A stretch of 64,000 bases of DNA. Source: Ischnura elegans (Eukaryota; Arthropoda; Insecta; Odonata; Coenagrionidae). The position numbers and the translations under genes were made by a program. Positions 12,219 through 23,017 of the stretch are shown in pieces (position 1 is the stretch's first letter; every line of letters starts with the position of its first letter). The stretch is taken from NCBI RefSeq assembly GCF_921293095.1, contig NC_060248.1, positions 133,002,972 to 133,066,971 on the forward strand, written 5' to 3'. The notes beneath the pieces are model-generated. The model saw nothing but the letters and a program-made list of their open reading frames with translations, ran no database searches and had not been told where the DNA came from.

Positions 12219-12333
12219 TACGGTGGTTTACTATTATTTTTTATTGCCTAAATCGAAAGATTATTACCCCTGGAAAACAGACATTTCACGCTTTTAGATT
12301 TTTTAATGACGATATCTATTTTTCGCGATTAAA
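12219..12333 (-). mobile_element. Repeat A copy 2, distal piece
   Basis: Minus-strand match to the 3' end of repeat A (copy 1 about 8335-8445), including the terminal inverted repeat in degenerate form at 12,219-12,231. It is separated from the rest of the same copy by a LINE-B1 insertion. Confidence 0.6.
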
Positions 12334-12793
12334 TTATTATTATAGTATTCTACCGATTAAGGTAGGTTTCCATGGAGTGTTCAAGATGTAATCTGGAAGC
12401 CTCCCTTTCCTTCCAGCACTGCCTTCTTTAATTCACTGTAAGGCCTAATCCCTTTCAATCTATCTAAAAATCCTCTTCTTTTCCTTCCCCTTCCTCGTTT
12501 CCCTAACATTCTACCCTCTAACACCATTTTCAACATCCCCTTCCCGCTAAGCACTAACTCCATCCATACCTTCTGTCTCCTCCGTATCTCATCTAAAAGC
12601 TGCCTCTCCTCACCCACCATGTCCAGCACTTCGTCGTTCCTCCTCCTATCCGTCCATTTCACTCTCTCCATTCTTCTCCATACCCACATCTCGAATGCCT
12701 CCAATCTTCTCTCGTCTTCTTTCCTCAGTGTCCACGTTTCCGCACCGTAGAGAGCTACACTCCAAATCAAAATCTTCACTAACCTTTTCTTTA
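12334..12793 (-). pseudogene. LINE-B1 C-terminal coding region (5'-truncated LINE)
   Basis: A minus-strand frame (coding 12,793 down to the stop near 12,381) carries the region that follows the RT domain in many arthropod non-LTR retrotransposons. Conserved blocks are SVALYGAETWTLRKEDERRL, EAFEMWVWRRMERVKW, then the basic GKRGRGRKRRGFLDRL region. The RT palm itself is absent, so this is a 5'-truncated copy. The first ten residues of the open frame (12,827-12,794) derive from the flanking repeat A, not from the LINE. The frame is intact over about 137 codons, which suggests a fairly recent insertion. The 3' end is a TAA-rich stretch near 12,336-12,350. Related copies lie at 9,820-10,680 and 54,757-54,965. 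Confidence 0.8.
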
Positions 12794-13078
12794 ACAGATG
12801 TTTTCCTGAGCTCTGTGCCTCGTGCATGCATTGGTAATCTCAGACGACGTGAAACTCCTATCCTCTCGTGTAGAAACTAGGTCCCTGTGACGTCACGTGG
12901 AGTGGCATCGCATGGGCACCAATCTGGTCTTTTTCAAATGCGGTTAAAATTGACAATTAAGATTCGTCTAAACTGGGATTTCTAAAACCAAATGATTTGT
13001 ATATTATGAACACACTAAAGGTGCGTAACGAATCGCAGTCAATGCCTTTCGTTTTCTTTGATGAAGGAAACTACCCTA
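12794..13078 (-). mobile_element. Repeat A copy 2, proximal piece
   Basis: Minus-strand match to copy 1 from about 7808 to 8095, ending with the terminal repeat complement GGAAACTACCCTA at 13,066-13,078. The CACGTG/TGACGTCA composite is retained at 12,888-12,899. Compared with copies 1 and 3, about 240 bp of repeat A are missing at the LINE-B1 junction. Confidence 0.7.
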
Positions 13079-13490
13079 TAATACTTCCGCCTCATCTTTT
13101 AACACTGATATCTTCCTTCTGCTTGTCATTCACCTTCTCTGTGCATTGCCTCCTCCGAGGCTCATCTCTTCCATTCTCCCCTTCACCTCTCTCTCCTGCT
13201 GCGATAATTTTCACCATTGTCTCTTGGCGTGGCTGATAAAATTGCCTCGACTTCTACCCAAGGTTTTCAAAAGACTTTCCTCCTACTCATTCTACTTTTC
13301 TACTGCTGCTGGCTAGTCTCTGGTAATATTTTTGATTAGTTATTCCCGTAGACCATGAAACTTCGGCCATGGTAGTTCTTCCACTTCGACTCCAACCTGA
13401 TGTCGAACTCGAGAAGGCATTTTAAGCTAAGTATACAGAATATTCAGAAAAAATACTAATATATCCACTTTTCTGAACTTAAAAATATTC
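13079..13490. other. Unassigned; pyrimidine-rich segment
   Basis: 13,090-13,240 is C/T-rich on the plus strand. A 79-codon plus frame there (12,997-13,236) is partly repeat A and has no motif. Nothing else is supported. Confidence 0.5.
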
Positions 13491-13565
13491 TCATCATCAT
13501 CATTAGTCAACAATCCTAAGATTAGTTTGACGCAGCTCTCCATTTCTCTCTCCTATCCGCTAATC
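13491..13565 (-). mobile_element. LINE-B2 3' terminal fragment
   Basis: Minus-strand 3' end of LINE-B2. The reverse complement encodes REKWRAASN, then the end block and an (ATG)n tail, seen on the plus strand as TCATCATCATCATTAG at 13,491-13,506. It aligns closely with 52,655-52,730. Confidence 0.6.
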
Positions 13566-14341
13566 TAGAGAAGTGAAATATTCGATGTCAGCCTGCTTCC
13601 CTGTGGAATGTGGCTTTTACAAGTCAATGTGATATTTTTTAAGCCAGGGTGATGAACATTCTGTGTTACGGAGCCATATTATAAGGGATGTCTGAACTTA
13701 ACTTTGATTTTTATCTGCATTTTACAGCGATCTAAATTATTTGATGCATCTTTCAATGCCTACCGCATATTTCTGTCCTCTCCAAGTCTCATTCAATGCT
13801 TGCACAAAGGTCGACAAATATGTGCTCAGGAAGTGTTTCGAATCATGGACCTACTCGTATGCGTATCAACAGAATTCGTTCACTGTCGCATTGGGGCGGA
13901 CTCTGTGACCACATGACGCCGCACCGCGTCTTTTTTGTTCTCCACGCTTTGCGCGCGTGTTTTGTCCTCGTGGAGAGAGGGAGGGGGAATCTCGTTTCAG
14001 GCCTGGATGCGAGTGGATCGGCCATTTCCCCCACAATGCACCGCGCCGGCTCGTGACTCTTTTCGCATGTACGGCTCCCGCGATATTTAATTTAAATCCC
14101 AGCGGCGTATGGCGGGGGGTGACCGATCCCGCGTCCGCTTCGCTTTAAAATGCAATTTCGTCCCATCCTCATTCCGCGGCCGCGGAGTTATTTTTGTTTT
14201 CGTCGAAATTGGAACTTGGTTGGTGGTGGCGTCACCTACGGGATGGCCTCCTGTGGAATTCCATCAATTGTAAAACGACCAAGCGAGATGCGTGAAGTAT
14301 TCTTTTCGGGATTTCCACTGGGTTAATTCGTTGCACATGAA
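13566..14341. other. Unassigned; CpG-rich patch 13,890-14,270
   Basis: 13,890-14,270 is CpG-rich and includes the palindrome CCGCGGCCGCGG at 14,176-14,187. Overlapping frames of 60-86 codons on both strands have no motifs. A regulatory role is possible but unproven. Confidence 0.4.
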
Positions 14342-14379
14342 CAACGTTTCAACGGAAGACTAGTCCATCTTCATCAGGG
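14342..14379 (-). ncRNA. Hammerhead-ribozyme-like PLE tail relic
   Basis: On the minus strand the segment reads CTGATGA (complement of 14,371-14,377), a roughly 20-nt hairpin-forming insert, then GAAAC (complement of 14,346-14,350). This is the order of the hammerhead core CUGANGA, stem II, GAAA. A similar block lies in both arms of the PLE at 29.6-31.9 kb. PLEs are known to carry hammerhead motifs. The cleavage-site strand was not identified, so activity is not claimed. Confidence 0.35.
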
Positions 14380-15059
14380 CGAATGTATAAGGTTGACTGA
14401 ATATAAAAACCGTTGAGATATAAATGTATAAATAGTCGCAACGATCAGCTTACTCCCGTTTGGCCGGAATGATCTTGGGGATTCGGATAAAGTGGCGGAG
14501 TACCATTATTTATCTACTTTCTTTAAAATGATATTCCACGCAATACTGAGCTGTCTCGATTCAAATTATTTTTACTTAGCAGGATCTCAATTGCCTCCTC
14601 AGCAGGCTTTTCGCAGATGTTGTTGCAACGGCAGATTAATTAGGCAGCATCCCATTTTATCGTGTGATCCCTGATGATGCTATGTTCAACCGCAGCAGAC
14701 TTGTCGAGCAATCCTAGCATAAAATATCTCCTATACTCCTGGGGAACGGGACTTCTTGGCGCGGCGCTTTTGTCGTGGCCGGGATGTCTCAGCGTGATCC
14801 ACCGTGGCGCGGAATTGGGTGAGCAGTCGTTACTTTTCATTTTCGATAAATTGCGATGGTTGTTTATAAGATTTTCCTCATCACACACTGTAAAACATCT
14901 TAAGCTATTTTAAATTAATTTAACTTAACGACTTATCAATTTAGACTTTTAAGTTTCATGACCAAAAATAGAGGAGAAAATAATAATACTCATGAAATAG
15001 GTGTCTTTTTTAGAATAAGTAACGTTTAAAAAGTACTAATGAGCTGGGGATTTTGTTAA
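14380..15059. other. Unassigned sequence
   Basis: Overlapping frames of 60-82 codons around 14,492-14,913 on both strands have no motif. Nothing else is supported. Confidence 0.5.
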
Positions 15060-16013
15060 GTAGGGGAGAGTGTTTAACCACGGAACAATTTTTCAAGGTT
15101 TTTTTTATATAAATCACAATATATTTACTGAATATTCAGTCTAAAAGTAGCAATTCAATCCATCAGGATTACTTCATACAAGTTTTCAGTTTTATACTTG
15201 TACCTTCAATATTTATAGATCTAATTAGAACTCCTAAAAGTGTTTGCAATTGTTCCTAGGCACATCATGCTCATGTACTACCTCGGAACACTACCTATTG
15301 TGCCAAACAACACAAGTTAGATTGGAGGGAAAAGAAACGAGACTCATTCAAAATGAAATCAATTTGTATTATGTTTATTAAATTTGAAAGTGAATTAAAA
15401 TGTTACGCAAAGAAAATTAATATTGTTTGTTAAAACTCGATTTTAAGACATAACTCCTTTCAAGAACAAGAACAGATATCTTCCATTGAATGGGCCTATT
15501 ATTAACATATGGTGGCTTAAAGTCGTAGTCTGTGAATACACTTCGATCCAGAGAGAAAATTCCAGTGATAATGTATTTGATTCTATATTTTACAGATATC
15601 TCCTATGAAACCATGTTCCTACGTACATCATGTGCTTGTGTTCCTTGGTACAAGAGGTAGCCAATTTCAATTCTGGCTGAATTTTCAGGTTAATATTACA
15701 TCTAAAATACCAAATAAGTAGCTGTTACTATTCGCCATTATATGTCAATTTCACCTGTGCTACGATAGCCGTTGCTGGTTTGATAGATTTTTGGTAAAAC
15801 ACTTCGAAGTGGAACTAAAAATATTTACTTTTTAGCGTCAAAAACTACAAAATAGCGCCCTCTTTGTTAGGAATAACCCAAATTAACTCAAATTGACCTA
15901 CGCTACTTTCACGTAATAGTTTACTTCAAAGCCCCTAGTTCGAGGCACTTGTCGATAGTTCCTAGTGTTCCTAGGTAGGTACACTATGCCCTAGGTATAC
16001 CACCCTCCCCCAC
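15060..16013. mobile_element. Candidate 954-bp non-autonomous DNA transposon
   Basis: The two ends are imperfect inverted repeats of about 27 bp. The left starts GTAGGGGAGAGTGTTTAACC at 15,060; the complement of the right end starts GTGGGGGAGGGTGGTATACC. The interior is AT-rich and lacks an open frame. It contains several copies of a GTTCCTAGG-like word (15,251, 15,611, 15,967), in keeping with a derived element. No clear target duplication was found, which lowers confidence. The family is not recognised. Confidence 0.4.
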
Positions 16014-16802
16014 ATGATCAAACGTAGAAGTCAAAACTCTCGACAGTTTGCTGTAATCTTCATATTGGGGTGGCTTAATTTTATATATATATGCAACGTT
16101 GAGAGAAGGACTCCTTCAAACTCCTAGCTTACTTAGCTTCAGAAAAATATTTTCAAGATACATTAATTGCGCCTTATGTACGGTGTAGAACGGTCATTTT
16201 TTAAAGTAAAATAAATAATATTATGTCATAATAAACTATCAACATTCAGTGAAATGATGATTAATAAGGGCACATGAACCTTCGGTACAATTGATGAGCA
16301 AAAAGTTTAATTTAATCAAAGTAATAATAATAATCTTTGCCTGCATAATTGAAGGGGGCGATCATGATATCACACCATGCTTTTGATTTAGAATAAAATT
16401 CCACCACAATTCGTAAATATGAGCGTTACGGGGTGAAATTGAGTAAAATTGTACGTATATCCATTAATTACATTAAATCAGTGCATGTTTATTATATTAG
16501 TAAACCAGTTCATCGTAAATCAGTTTAAATTTAACTCAATTTAATTGCACGATCCTGAATGTCAAATTATCTATTCGAAATCTATAACCGCTATTCATGA
16601 TATTTATGTAACATTCCAACTGCTGCCACCCACAGTGGTAGAGATACAGATTTAATGAAATTTCTTCCATGATTGACGCCTGTAATACTAAAAATAAGAC
16701 TTTTGATTCAACATTTAAAAGTTAATCCAACGTTTGGCGACATTATTCCATTAATTGTAATCTGATCTCAGTCGTTGTTGACTTTCTTTAGAATTTTTTG
16801 CT
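16014..16802. other. Unassigned AT-rich sequence
   Basis: Very AT-rich with no open frame over 60 codons. Nothing supported. Confidence 0.6.
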
Positions 16803-16878
16803 CCAAAGTGGCCCAAGCCAAAACGCCCCGCGTCGAAATGGCCTCTCGTCAAGGTGGCTCGCGCCAAGATGTCCTAAA
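16803..16878. repeat. Degenerate 15-bp minisatellite
   Basis: Five diverged tandem units of 15-16 bp with the pattern YCAARRTGGCYCNCG: CCAAAGTGGCCCAAG, CCAAAACGCCCCGCG, TCGAAATGGCCTCTCG, TCAAGGTGGCTCGCG, CCAAGATGTCCTAAA. A further unit-like stretch occurs in inverted orientation at about 17,078-17,093. Confidence 0.6.
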
Positions 16879-17105
16879 ACGTTAATCTATGTGGCTATCG
16901 TTTTATGAGTCTTGACCTCGAAGATTTGGCCACATTTGCAGGAAATCGGTAGACACGAGAGGTCACTGGACATACGAGTTCTTTCACCTTTGCTAGCTGG
17001 TCTCTCAGCTTACTAATCAGCTTTAGAATCGTATTAACGTCGTATTAACGCGTCGTATCGCTTGAGAACATTGGACATCTTGGTGGCAAGCGACTGCTTC
17101 CTTTA

Positions 17106-17339
17106 AGGCCGTTTTACACGGCACACAGAATTGCGCAGTCTGACGTACGTGTGAAGGCGCAATCAAAATTGCGTCGTGTAAAGCGGTGAATTGCTAGAAC
17201 ACATGCGAGAATGCGTGGATGCGAGACGGCAAAATAGCCCCTGTTCTAATTTCGTTCATGCATTCGCGCAATTCCACGCCATTTTAGAAATTAATGCAGC
17301 TCTAACCTGCGCAATTCCGTGTACCGTGTAAAACGGCCT
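17106..17339. mobile_element. 234-bp MITE with TTA target duplication
   Basis: Terminal inverted repeats of about 34 bp start AGGCCGTTTTACACGG at 17,106 and end with its exact complement at 17,339; inside, the arms continue with few mismatches to GAATTGCGCAG. The element is flanked by TTA on both sides (17,103-17,105 and 17,340-17,342). Three-base TTA/TWA duplications are typical of PIF/Harbinger-type elements, so a Harbinger-like MITE is the best reading. It has no coding capacity. The interior repeats related words such as GCGCAATT and may have internal palindromic structure. Confidence 0.75.
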
Positions 17340-19227
17340 TTACGCCCTGCTCTTCACAACTTGTAAAAATATTGTTATCAAGAGAGGTACGGCCGGGTTC
17401 TTCACATTTCAGAGAGATTTTTATCAAAAATATTTTAAATCACTGTGTACGTTAAGTAAAAACTGGCTGTCAAATTCACTCCGGGTGGTTTATTTTCAAA
17501 GGTAGTGGAGAAATAACTTCACCATGTCAGTTACGGGCCGCGGACATATGAAGAAACTTTCTCAGAGGCATGTTAACGATTGAAGGGACCAAAGTCATTA
17601 AGAATGAAGTGGAGTATTTTTTATTTCACTGAATTTTACCCGTAGGTGCTCTTCAAGTGTAAAAGAACCCCTTCAGTTGGTCTTCAGTGGCGAAAATATT
17701 TTGAATGGCAAATCCATGAAAATTTGAAACAGAAAGAAATATGAAATTACCACTAGCAAAATTCACAATGGGAAGTCATTGAAATTTCAACATGTAATTC
17801 ATTTCTACACTTTAAGCAGAATAAATTTATGTGAAATCCTGGCATACACACTTTTTCCATGCAGTTCTGTTTGCTGAGCTATCTTCAGTTGATGTATTCT
17901 CCTGCCGGTTTCCCTGCGTTTTTTTACTGATGATAACAGGTTCTGGCTGTGTACAAGGAACGCCTTAAGGTCAAGCGAAGAGGTCATGACCTAACTACGC
18001 TGGTTGGAACGCCTTCGAAACCGTCTGTGCATGAAAGAGCAAGCGTGGTGGAAATATGGGAGCGTTGGAGGGATCAAGGAGCTTTTTTGGAAACGTTTGG
18101 GGAGTATCCAGCAAAGAAACATTTCCAGAGTCAAGGGCAATGTCTCGGAAGCTAATAAATCTTATTTAATCCAACTTTAATCGGCATTCGGTTTTCCTTA
18201 CATTCGAGCATTTTCAGCGCAAAACTTCATTCAGAACACCTTCATTTGGCGTAACTTCTAAGCTAATCATATCCCATAACAGAGAGTAAAATATCACAAT
18301 GATAACAGCTCTGTTCACTAATCAATCACTAAATTCATTTTTTCAGGGCTTTCAATCTCAAGTTTCTCAATTTCAAGTTGATAGGTACTGATATATTCAT
18401 TTGTATATTTGTTTTAACTTGGACGAGGTAAATTTATTCTAAACATGCTTTTCCTATGAATACTCCAGCTCTAGGAGCAGCCGTCTTAAGTCCCTTTGAA
18501 CTACCAGATGCTTTCCTCAAGTTCTCATTCCTTGGTCACGCCAAATTGATCCAATCAAATTTTATACGAACGCAGATAACGACGAAAAGGCACGAACTCA
18601 AGTATCTTAATTGAAGTGCCCGTCAAGGCGAGAGTGCTTTTTAGTCGTTTATTATTGCTATGGACTAAAGGAAAATGATTCAGGGCAGGTGAAGTTGAAA
18701 TTCCTCACATAAAAATAGAATACAATTGCATTTTTCCAGTATTATTTTAATGCTTACGACGCGTTACGGCTCTCAATTCTGAATGAAATTTGAAACATAT
18801 TTAGTCTGGTGCAAGGCATCGCAGAGAACATCATATGTCTACATTTGGAGGAAGACGTGGGCTCTCAATCTCTTCCTCAGATTTGGAGTATTTGGCAAGC
18901 TCGAGGAAGGGGTGACAAACGGAAGTACGTTTGGGTGTAGTTGAGAAAATGGAAAACCGAGGAAATACGAAAAAAACGTGGGTTTGGAAGAGGGATATAG
19001 TAATAGTTGTAGAAGAACGACACACGGGGAAAAGGGCAGGGAAGAGGGGAATGCCAGGAAGAGGGGAGAATGGCCTGCCCTGGTTGCTTCCCCATTTCGC
19101 TGTCGTGTAGATTACTTCTTGATTCCTCTTCCCACCCCTGATTTCTCCGTTTTCTCGCTGTCTATCCAGAGTATTTGGTGTGCATATGGGAATCTAATTG
19201 CATGCTGCATGCTGGTGATTGATCACC
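17340..19227. other. Unassigned sequence
   Basis: AT-rich with short frames of 60-72 codons on both strands. None has a recognised motif. A purine-rich segment lies at 18,960-19,070. Confidence 0.5.
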
Positions 19228-19281
19228 CCCTGCCAAACACCCTACAGGTGGCTCGCAGGGTACTATGTAGATGTAGATGAA
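19228..19281 (+). mobile_element. LINE-A-related 3' tail
   Basis: Plus-strand match to the LINE-A 3' untranslated end: CACCCCCTGCCAAACACCCT at 19,224-19,243, then GGTGGCTCGCAGGGTACTAT, then the tail GATGTAGATGA. Only the terminal part is recognisable; the preceding sequence may be a diverged 3' end. Confidence 0.6.
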
Positions 19282-22200
19282 TTTATATTTCCCTCCTTTC
19301 TCTTAGCCTTGTAAAATCCTTCCAATCTCTTCCTCAAAATGAATAGATGTGATGCTCTCATGAACTGTTTCGTCTTGTACCAGTTGATGGCTCTTGTGAC
19401 CCGAAACGCAGCGTACGCATATAAATAATTGTGGACAAGTACGATTTTATTCCATTCTAATATGCGAAAGACTAGCTAGTGGGGACAACGAAAACTTAAG
19501 GCCAGGGCATATAATTTGGAAGCGCAGGAGACGAAGGCGTTGCATTTCGTAGAGAAACGGAAGGCGTGGAGTGCGATCGGAAGGGAAGAGAGAGAGAGAG
19601 CAGTGAATTACTCACCCATCTCATGCACTGCCACCGATCCACCCTCCTCGAAACGCCACTCACATTGCAGAGGGGGGAGAACCACCCTCACCCCCGAATA
19701 ACACAGGGGGCGATCCCCCCTCCGAATCCGCCCTTTATCTCCCGCGAAGCGAAACTGTTATTGTTGTGGGGGAGTGTGATCGCAGTGCCATCCCATGTTC
19801 CCTTCCCCTCTTAATACCATCTCCCGCCCCCGGATAGGGCCAGCAGCCAGCCAGCCACTTCGCATAACTGTACTACAATGAATATGCAGTCGCGAAGAGT
19901 AGCAGTCATTTGGGTCTCTCGCTTATTAGCGCGCGAGCGCCCTCTCCTGACGTTCGAAGGGAAGCAGTTGGTTATGCTGGTGTGCGCACGTCTCGCGTCT
20001 ATTGTGACGAATGGGGGACATCTCCATGAATAATATCGGTCCAATTGACTCCCTTCGCCACTGAAGAAACCCAGTCATCTCACCCCGTTCTTCGCATAAT
20101 CGGCCCTACTCCTCCTAAGGGGGACTCATGAACTTACCCTGCATGCGAATCACTATTATCTTCGCCTTCATGGTCACTTAGGAGTAAGAATAACTATTCC
20201 TAGCAGCCATGGCTCGTCCAATTCTCTTCCACTGGTACACACAACATAATGCAGAAACCATGCATTATATGGTTGATAGAGATTGCGGAAATTCCATTTG
20301 TACTCAAACATGCATCCGAAAGCCCCTTGGAATAATGCATCCCGTCACGGGGAAACTTTTGACCATCGTTTGAGTGCGAATCATTTTTATTTTCACTGTT
20401 GCCTTTGGTCTCCAAAGGTTAGCCAGCATGCCAATAGCGGTTCCTGGTTAGCTCCGTCAATTATTATTCTCTTCCAGTGGTTTTGGCAAAAATGTGTATC
20501 AATTTCTATATTGAAAGGTAGATTCAAGTGTCAAAAATGTAATTAAGCTAACTGGTCCTTATTAATCATTCAAAAACAAATTTATTTTTATGCACGGAAT
20601 GGTAATTTCAAATATCTAAGAAGAAAGAAAAGTTTTAGGGCTCCGTGTACAAATTTCTACAGGTAAATCATCACTGTCTGCATTTAAAGGATAAATAGGG
20701 TAAAACAGCGTTAGTCAACAAATTGGGTATTGGGCCCTAGAATAGGGTTATGAGGCGTTATATTTGGAGTGTCCTTTTGTGAGGAGCAATAAAATACACA
20801 ATGGCAGACAGACAGATAGACATGGCAGTAATAGATGTAATATGTTCCAGAATTGGAGGGAGGTAGATGACTTTATGTAATGAGAGGGTAGCAGAGACCA
20901 CGGAAGTGATGCCGAACGGAATGCTGGGATTGATTTCCTGTCGAAAGTAGCTGCTGAAAAGCAGAGCACTAAATAGCGATGATGACGAGACATCCCTCTG
21001 CATTCTTATGGTGGCAATGAATAGTGCGATTATTAATAAGTTGTTTTAATTTCATTCAGGTTTTCTCAATTCATTTAGCATTGCTTTCACATTTCATATC
21101 AGGTGGATCGTCTTACTCAAAGCCACTTCATAGATAAAATTAGCAATATGTACATTACCCGTGAGGAGCACTATATAAGCCTGGCATTCCAGTACCCATT
21201 CCTCAATCAATGCACAGAAAAAAGCGCAATAATTACCGTGAAGGGGTTTGCTCGATTTTTAATAAACGAAAAAATTGGCGTGAAACTAGGGAGCGCGCAG
21301 TGCAGCAGTCATTTTTTTCATGCAATTTTCGTCTCTGTTTTGCTTTTACTAACCGTGAATCGAGGAAGAAGACATTTTGGAATGAAAAATAAAATGGATA
21401 TGATGTGGAATTGTGAAATGAACTCCGAAAAAGAAATCAATTCGGCCAATCAACAATTCAACTCAATTCCAATGCCTTATGTGCGGTAGTATCCTGCTTT
21501 AGTTCTGGATAAGTCCATGATGTATGGTGTCTAGTGTACGCTTATTTATTTCTATAAACGGCTCTAAGTTGTGACGCTTATTTTTGCTTTAATCCCAATT
21601 TATATGAGTTGCTAATTTTCGCTGTGAACCGCCCTCAATTTACTCCGCGCGTCTTCGATTTTACGTCCGAGTCCCCGCCGCTCGTGAGTGACATCAGATG
21701 GACGTGGGGTCCTGAATGCGGGGGTCCCAAAAGAGAGACCCCCTGTCACGCACCCCGACCTGGCACGGACGCCCTGGGAACCAACCGCATCGGTGAACGC
21801 ACCCTCCCGAAACATTGGCACCACAAAAAAGGGCAGTGTTTTTTTGAATACACCCTTAATAGCTGAGGCGGCCCAAAAATAAAGGAATGTCTTTACCTTG
21901 CAATTTCTCAAACTCGAAGTTTATCCATAGAATTAAATAGATTTTCCTAAATATCAAGCAAATTAATACCTCTAAGATCTATTTTTAGGTGGAGTCATCA
22001 TGATATTACGTTAAGATACATCTCTTCATGTCTTTAGTGCGATGAAAAAATGGGAATGCGAGGGTAAATCATGAAATATATTTAACAACTTATTTCTTCC
22101 TTCCACATGCAATTATCAATCACATTGATCACTTAATGTAGAATTTACAAATGAAAAATAATTTCTGAAACTATTTAAGAGTCAAAAACGTTATATTTTA

Positions 22201-22927
22201 GCATTCCGTTTTAACTAATTATCTGTTATAGTCTAAAGGAAGAAAATAGGGAAAATTTTTCTTTATTTATGTATACCAATTTTTACTGCTAATAAGTACC
22301 TATTTCCCCGAAGTAACTAACTCTCTCTTCTCGGCGATGAAACCAGTGATATGTTGGAAACAAAACCCTCGGTTGAGCATCACCTAGAAAAAAATGTGTG
22401 ATTAGAAAATATAGGAAAACCAGATTGCCAGTAAAACTTAGAAAAAAAAAACGATTTCGGGGCACACTTAGCCCCGTTGTTGGCATATTAGCATCTCTTC
22501 CTCAGCTAAGTCAATTGAGAAACCTATTTCGTTGAAATGTTTTTTTTCAGCTTCAATTGTCATTCATATTTCCAGTGTTGAATGACCACCATTTACTTTC
22601 CTAAAAGTTGAACCGTTTATTTGGTCAAAATGCGAACACGTCAATTCGACGCGCAGCAAACGATCGGGCTGTCGATCAAAAGAGCGTGCTTTGCGCGTGA
22701 TGGACGCGCTGCTGTTGGGGACGGATTTTGCTTGCGTGCCTGTCATTCCGCCACCGCTGGTCCGTTGCCACGGCGACATCAGACGCCCGCCCGCCTTGCA
22801 AGTCGTCTCCAAAGTTTCCCACGCCGTCAGACAAACGCAGACGAGAAGCCTTTGCCACCCTTCCTCTCCCCATTATCCTATTTCCCACTGAAGTTCACTG
22901 AGATCTCCGCTGTATTTTATATGAGCT
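19282..22927. other. Unassigned; GC patches 19,560-20,040 and 22,630-22,880
   Basis: Both GC patches carry overlapping frames of 60-100 codons on both strands without motifs. A (GA)n run lies near 19,588-19,600. A 128-codon plus frame at 21,103-21,489 is the longest in the block and is not recognised. 21,609-21,911 also opens on both strands with no known domain. No repeat partner in this window was seen. Confidence 0.45.
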
Positions 22928-23017
22928 AGGGTGGTAACCACTTCCCTGATCTTAATTTTTCGCTGGACCACCAGGAGCAGCAGCCTAAAAAGGCCGCTGC
23001 TATTTTTTTACCACTTT
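22928..23017 (+). other. Structured stem-loop, possible small RNA
   Basis: An outer 7-bp stem pairs GTGGTAA (22,931-22,937) with TTACCAC (23,008-23,014) and can extend outward by G-U pairs. Inside is an 11-bp hairpin with one mismatch: AGCAGCAGCCT (22,976-22,986), loop AAAA, AGGCCGCTGCT (22,991-23,001), followed by a T-run. The total length is tRNA-like, but no T-arm or box B is present, so it is not a tRNA. It could be a structured RNA, a fold-back element or chance. Confidence 0.3.

Noticed and set aside
22976..23009. Bacterial-type intrinsic terminator (GC hairpin plus T-run)
   Set aside because: The sequence is eukaryotic and no gene precedes it; the hairpin is better described as part of a larger fold.
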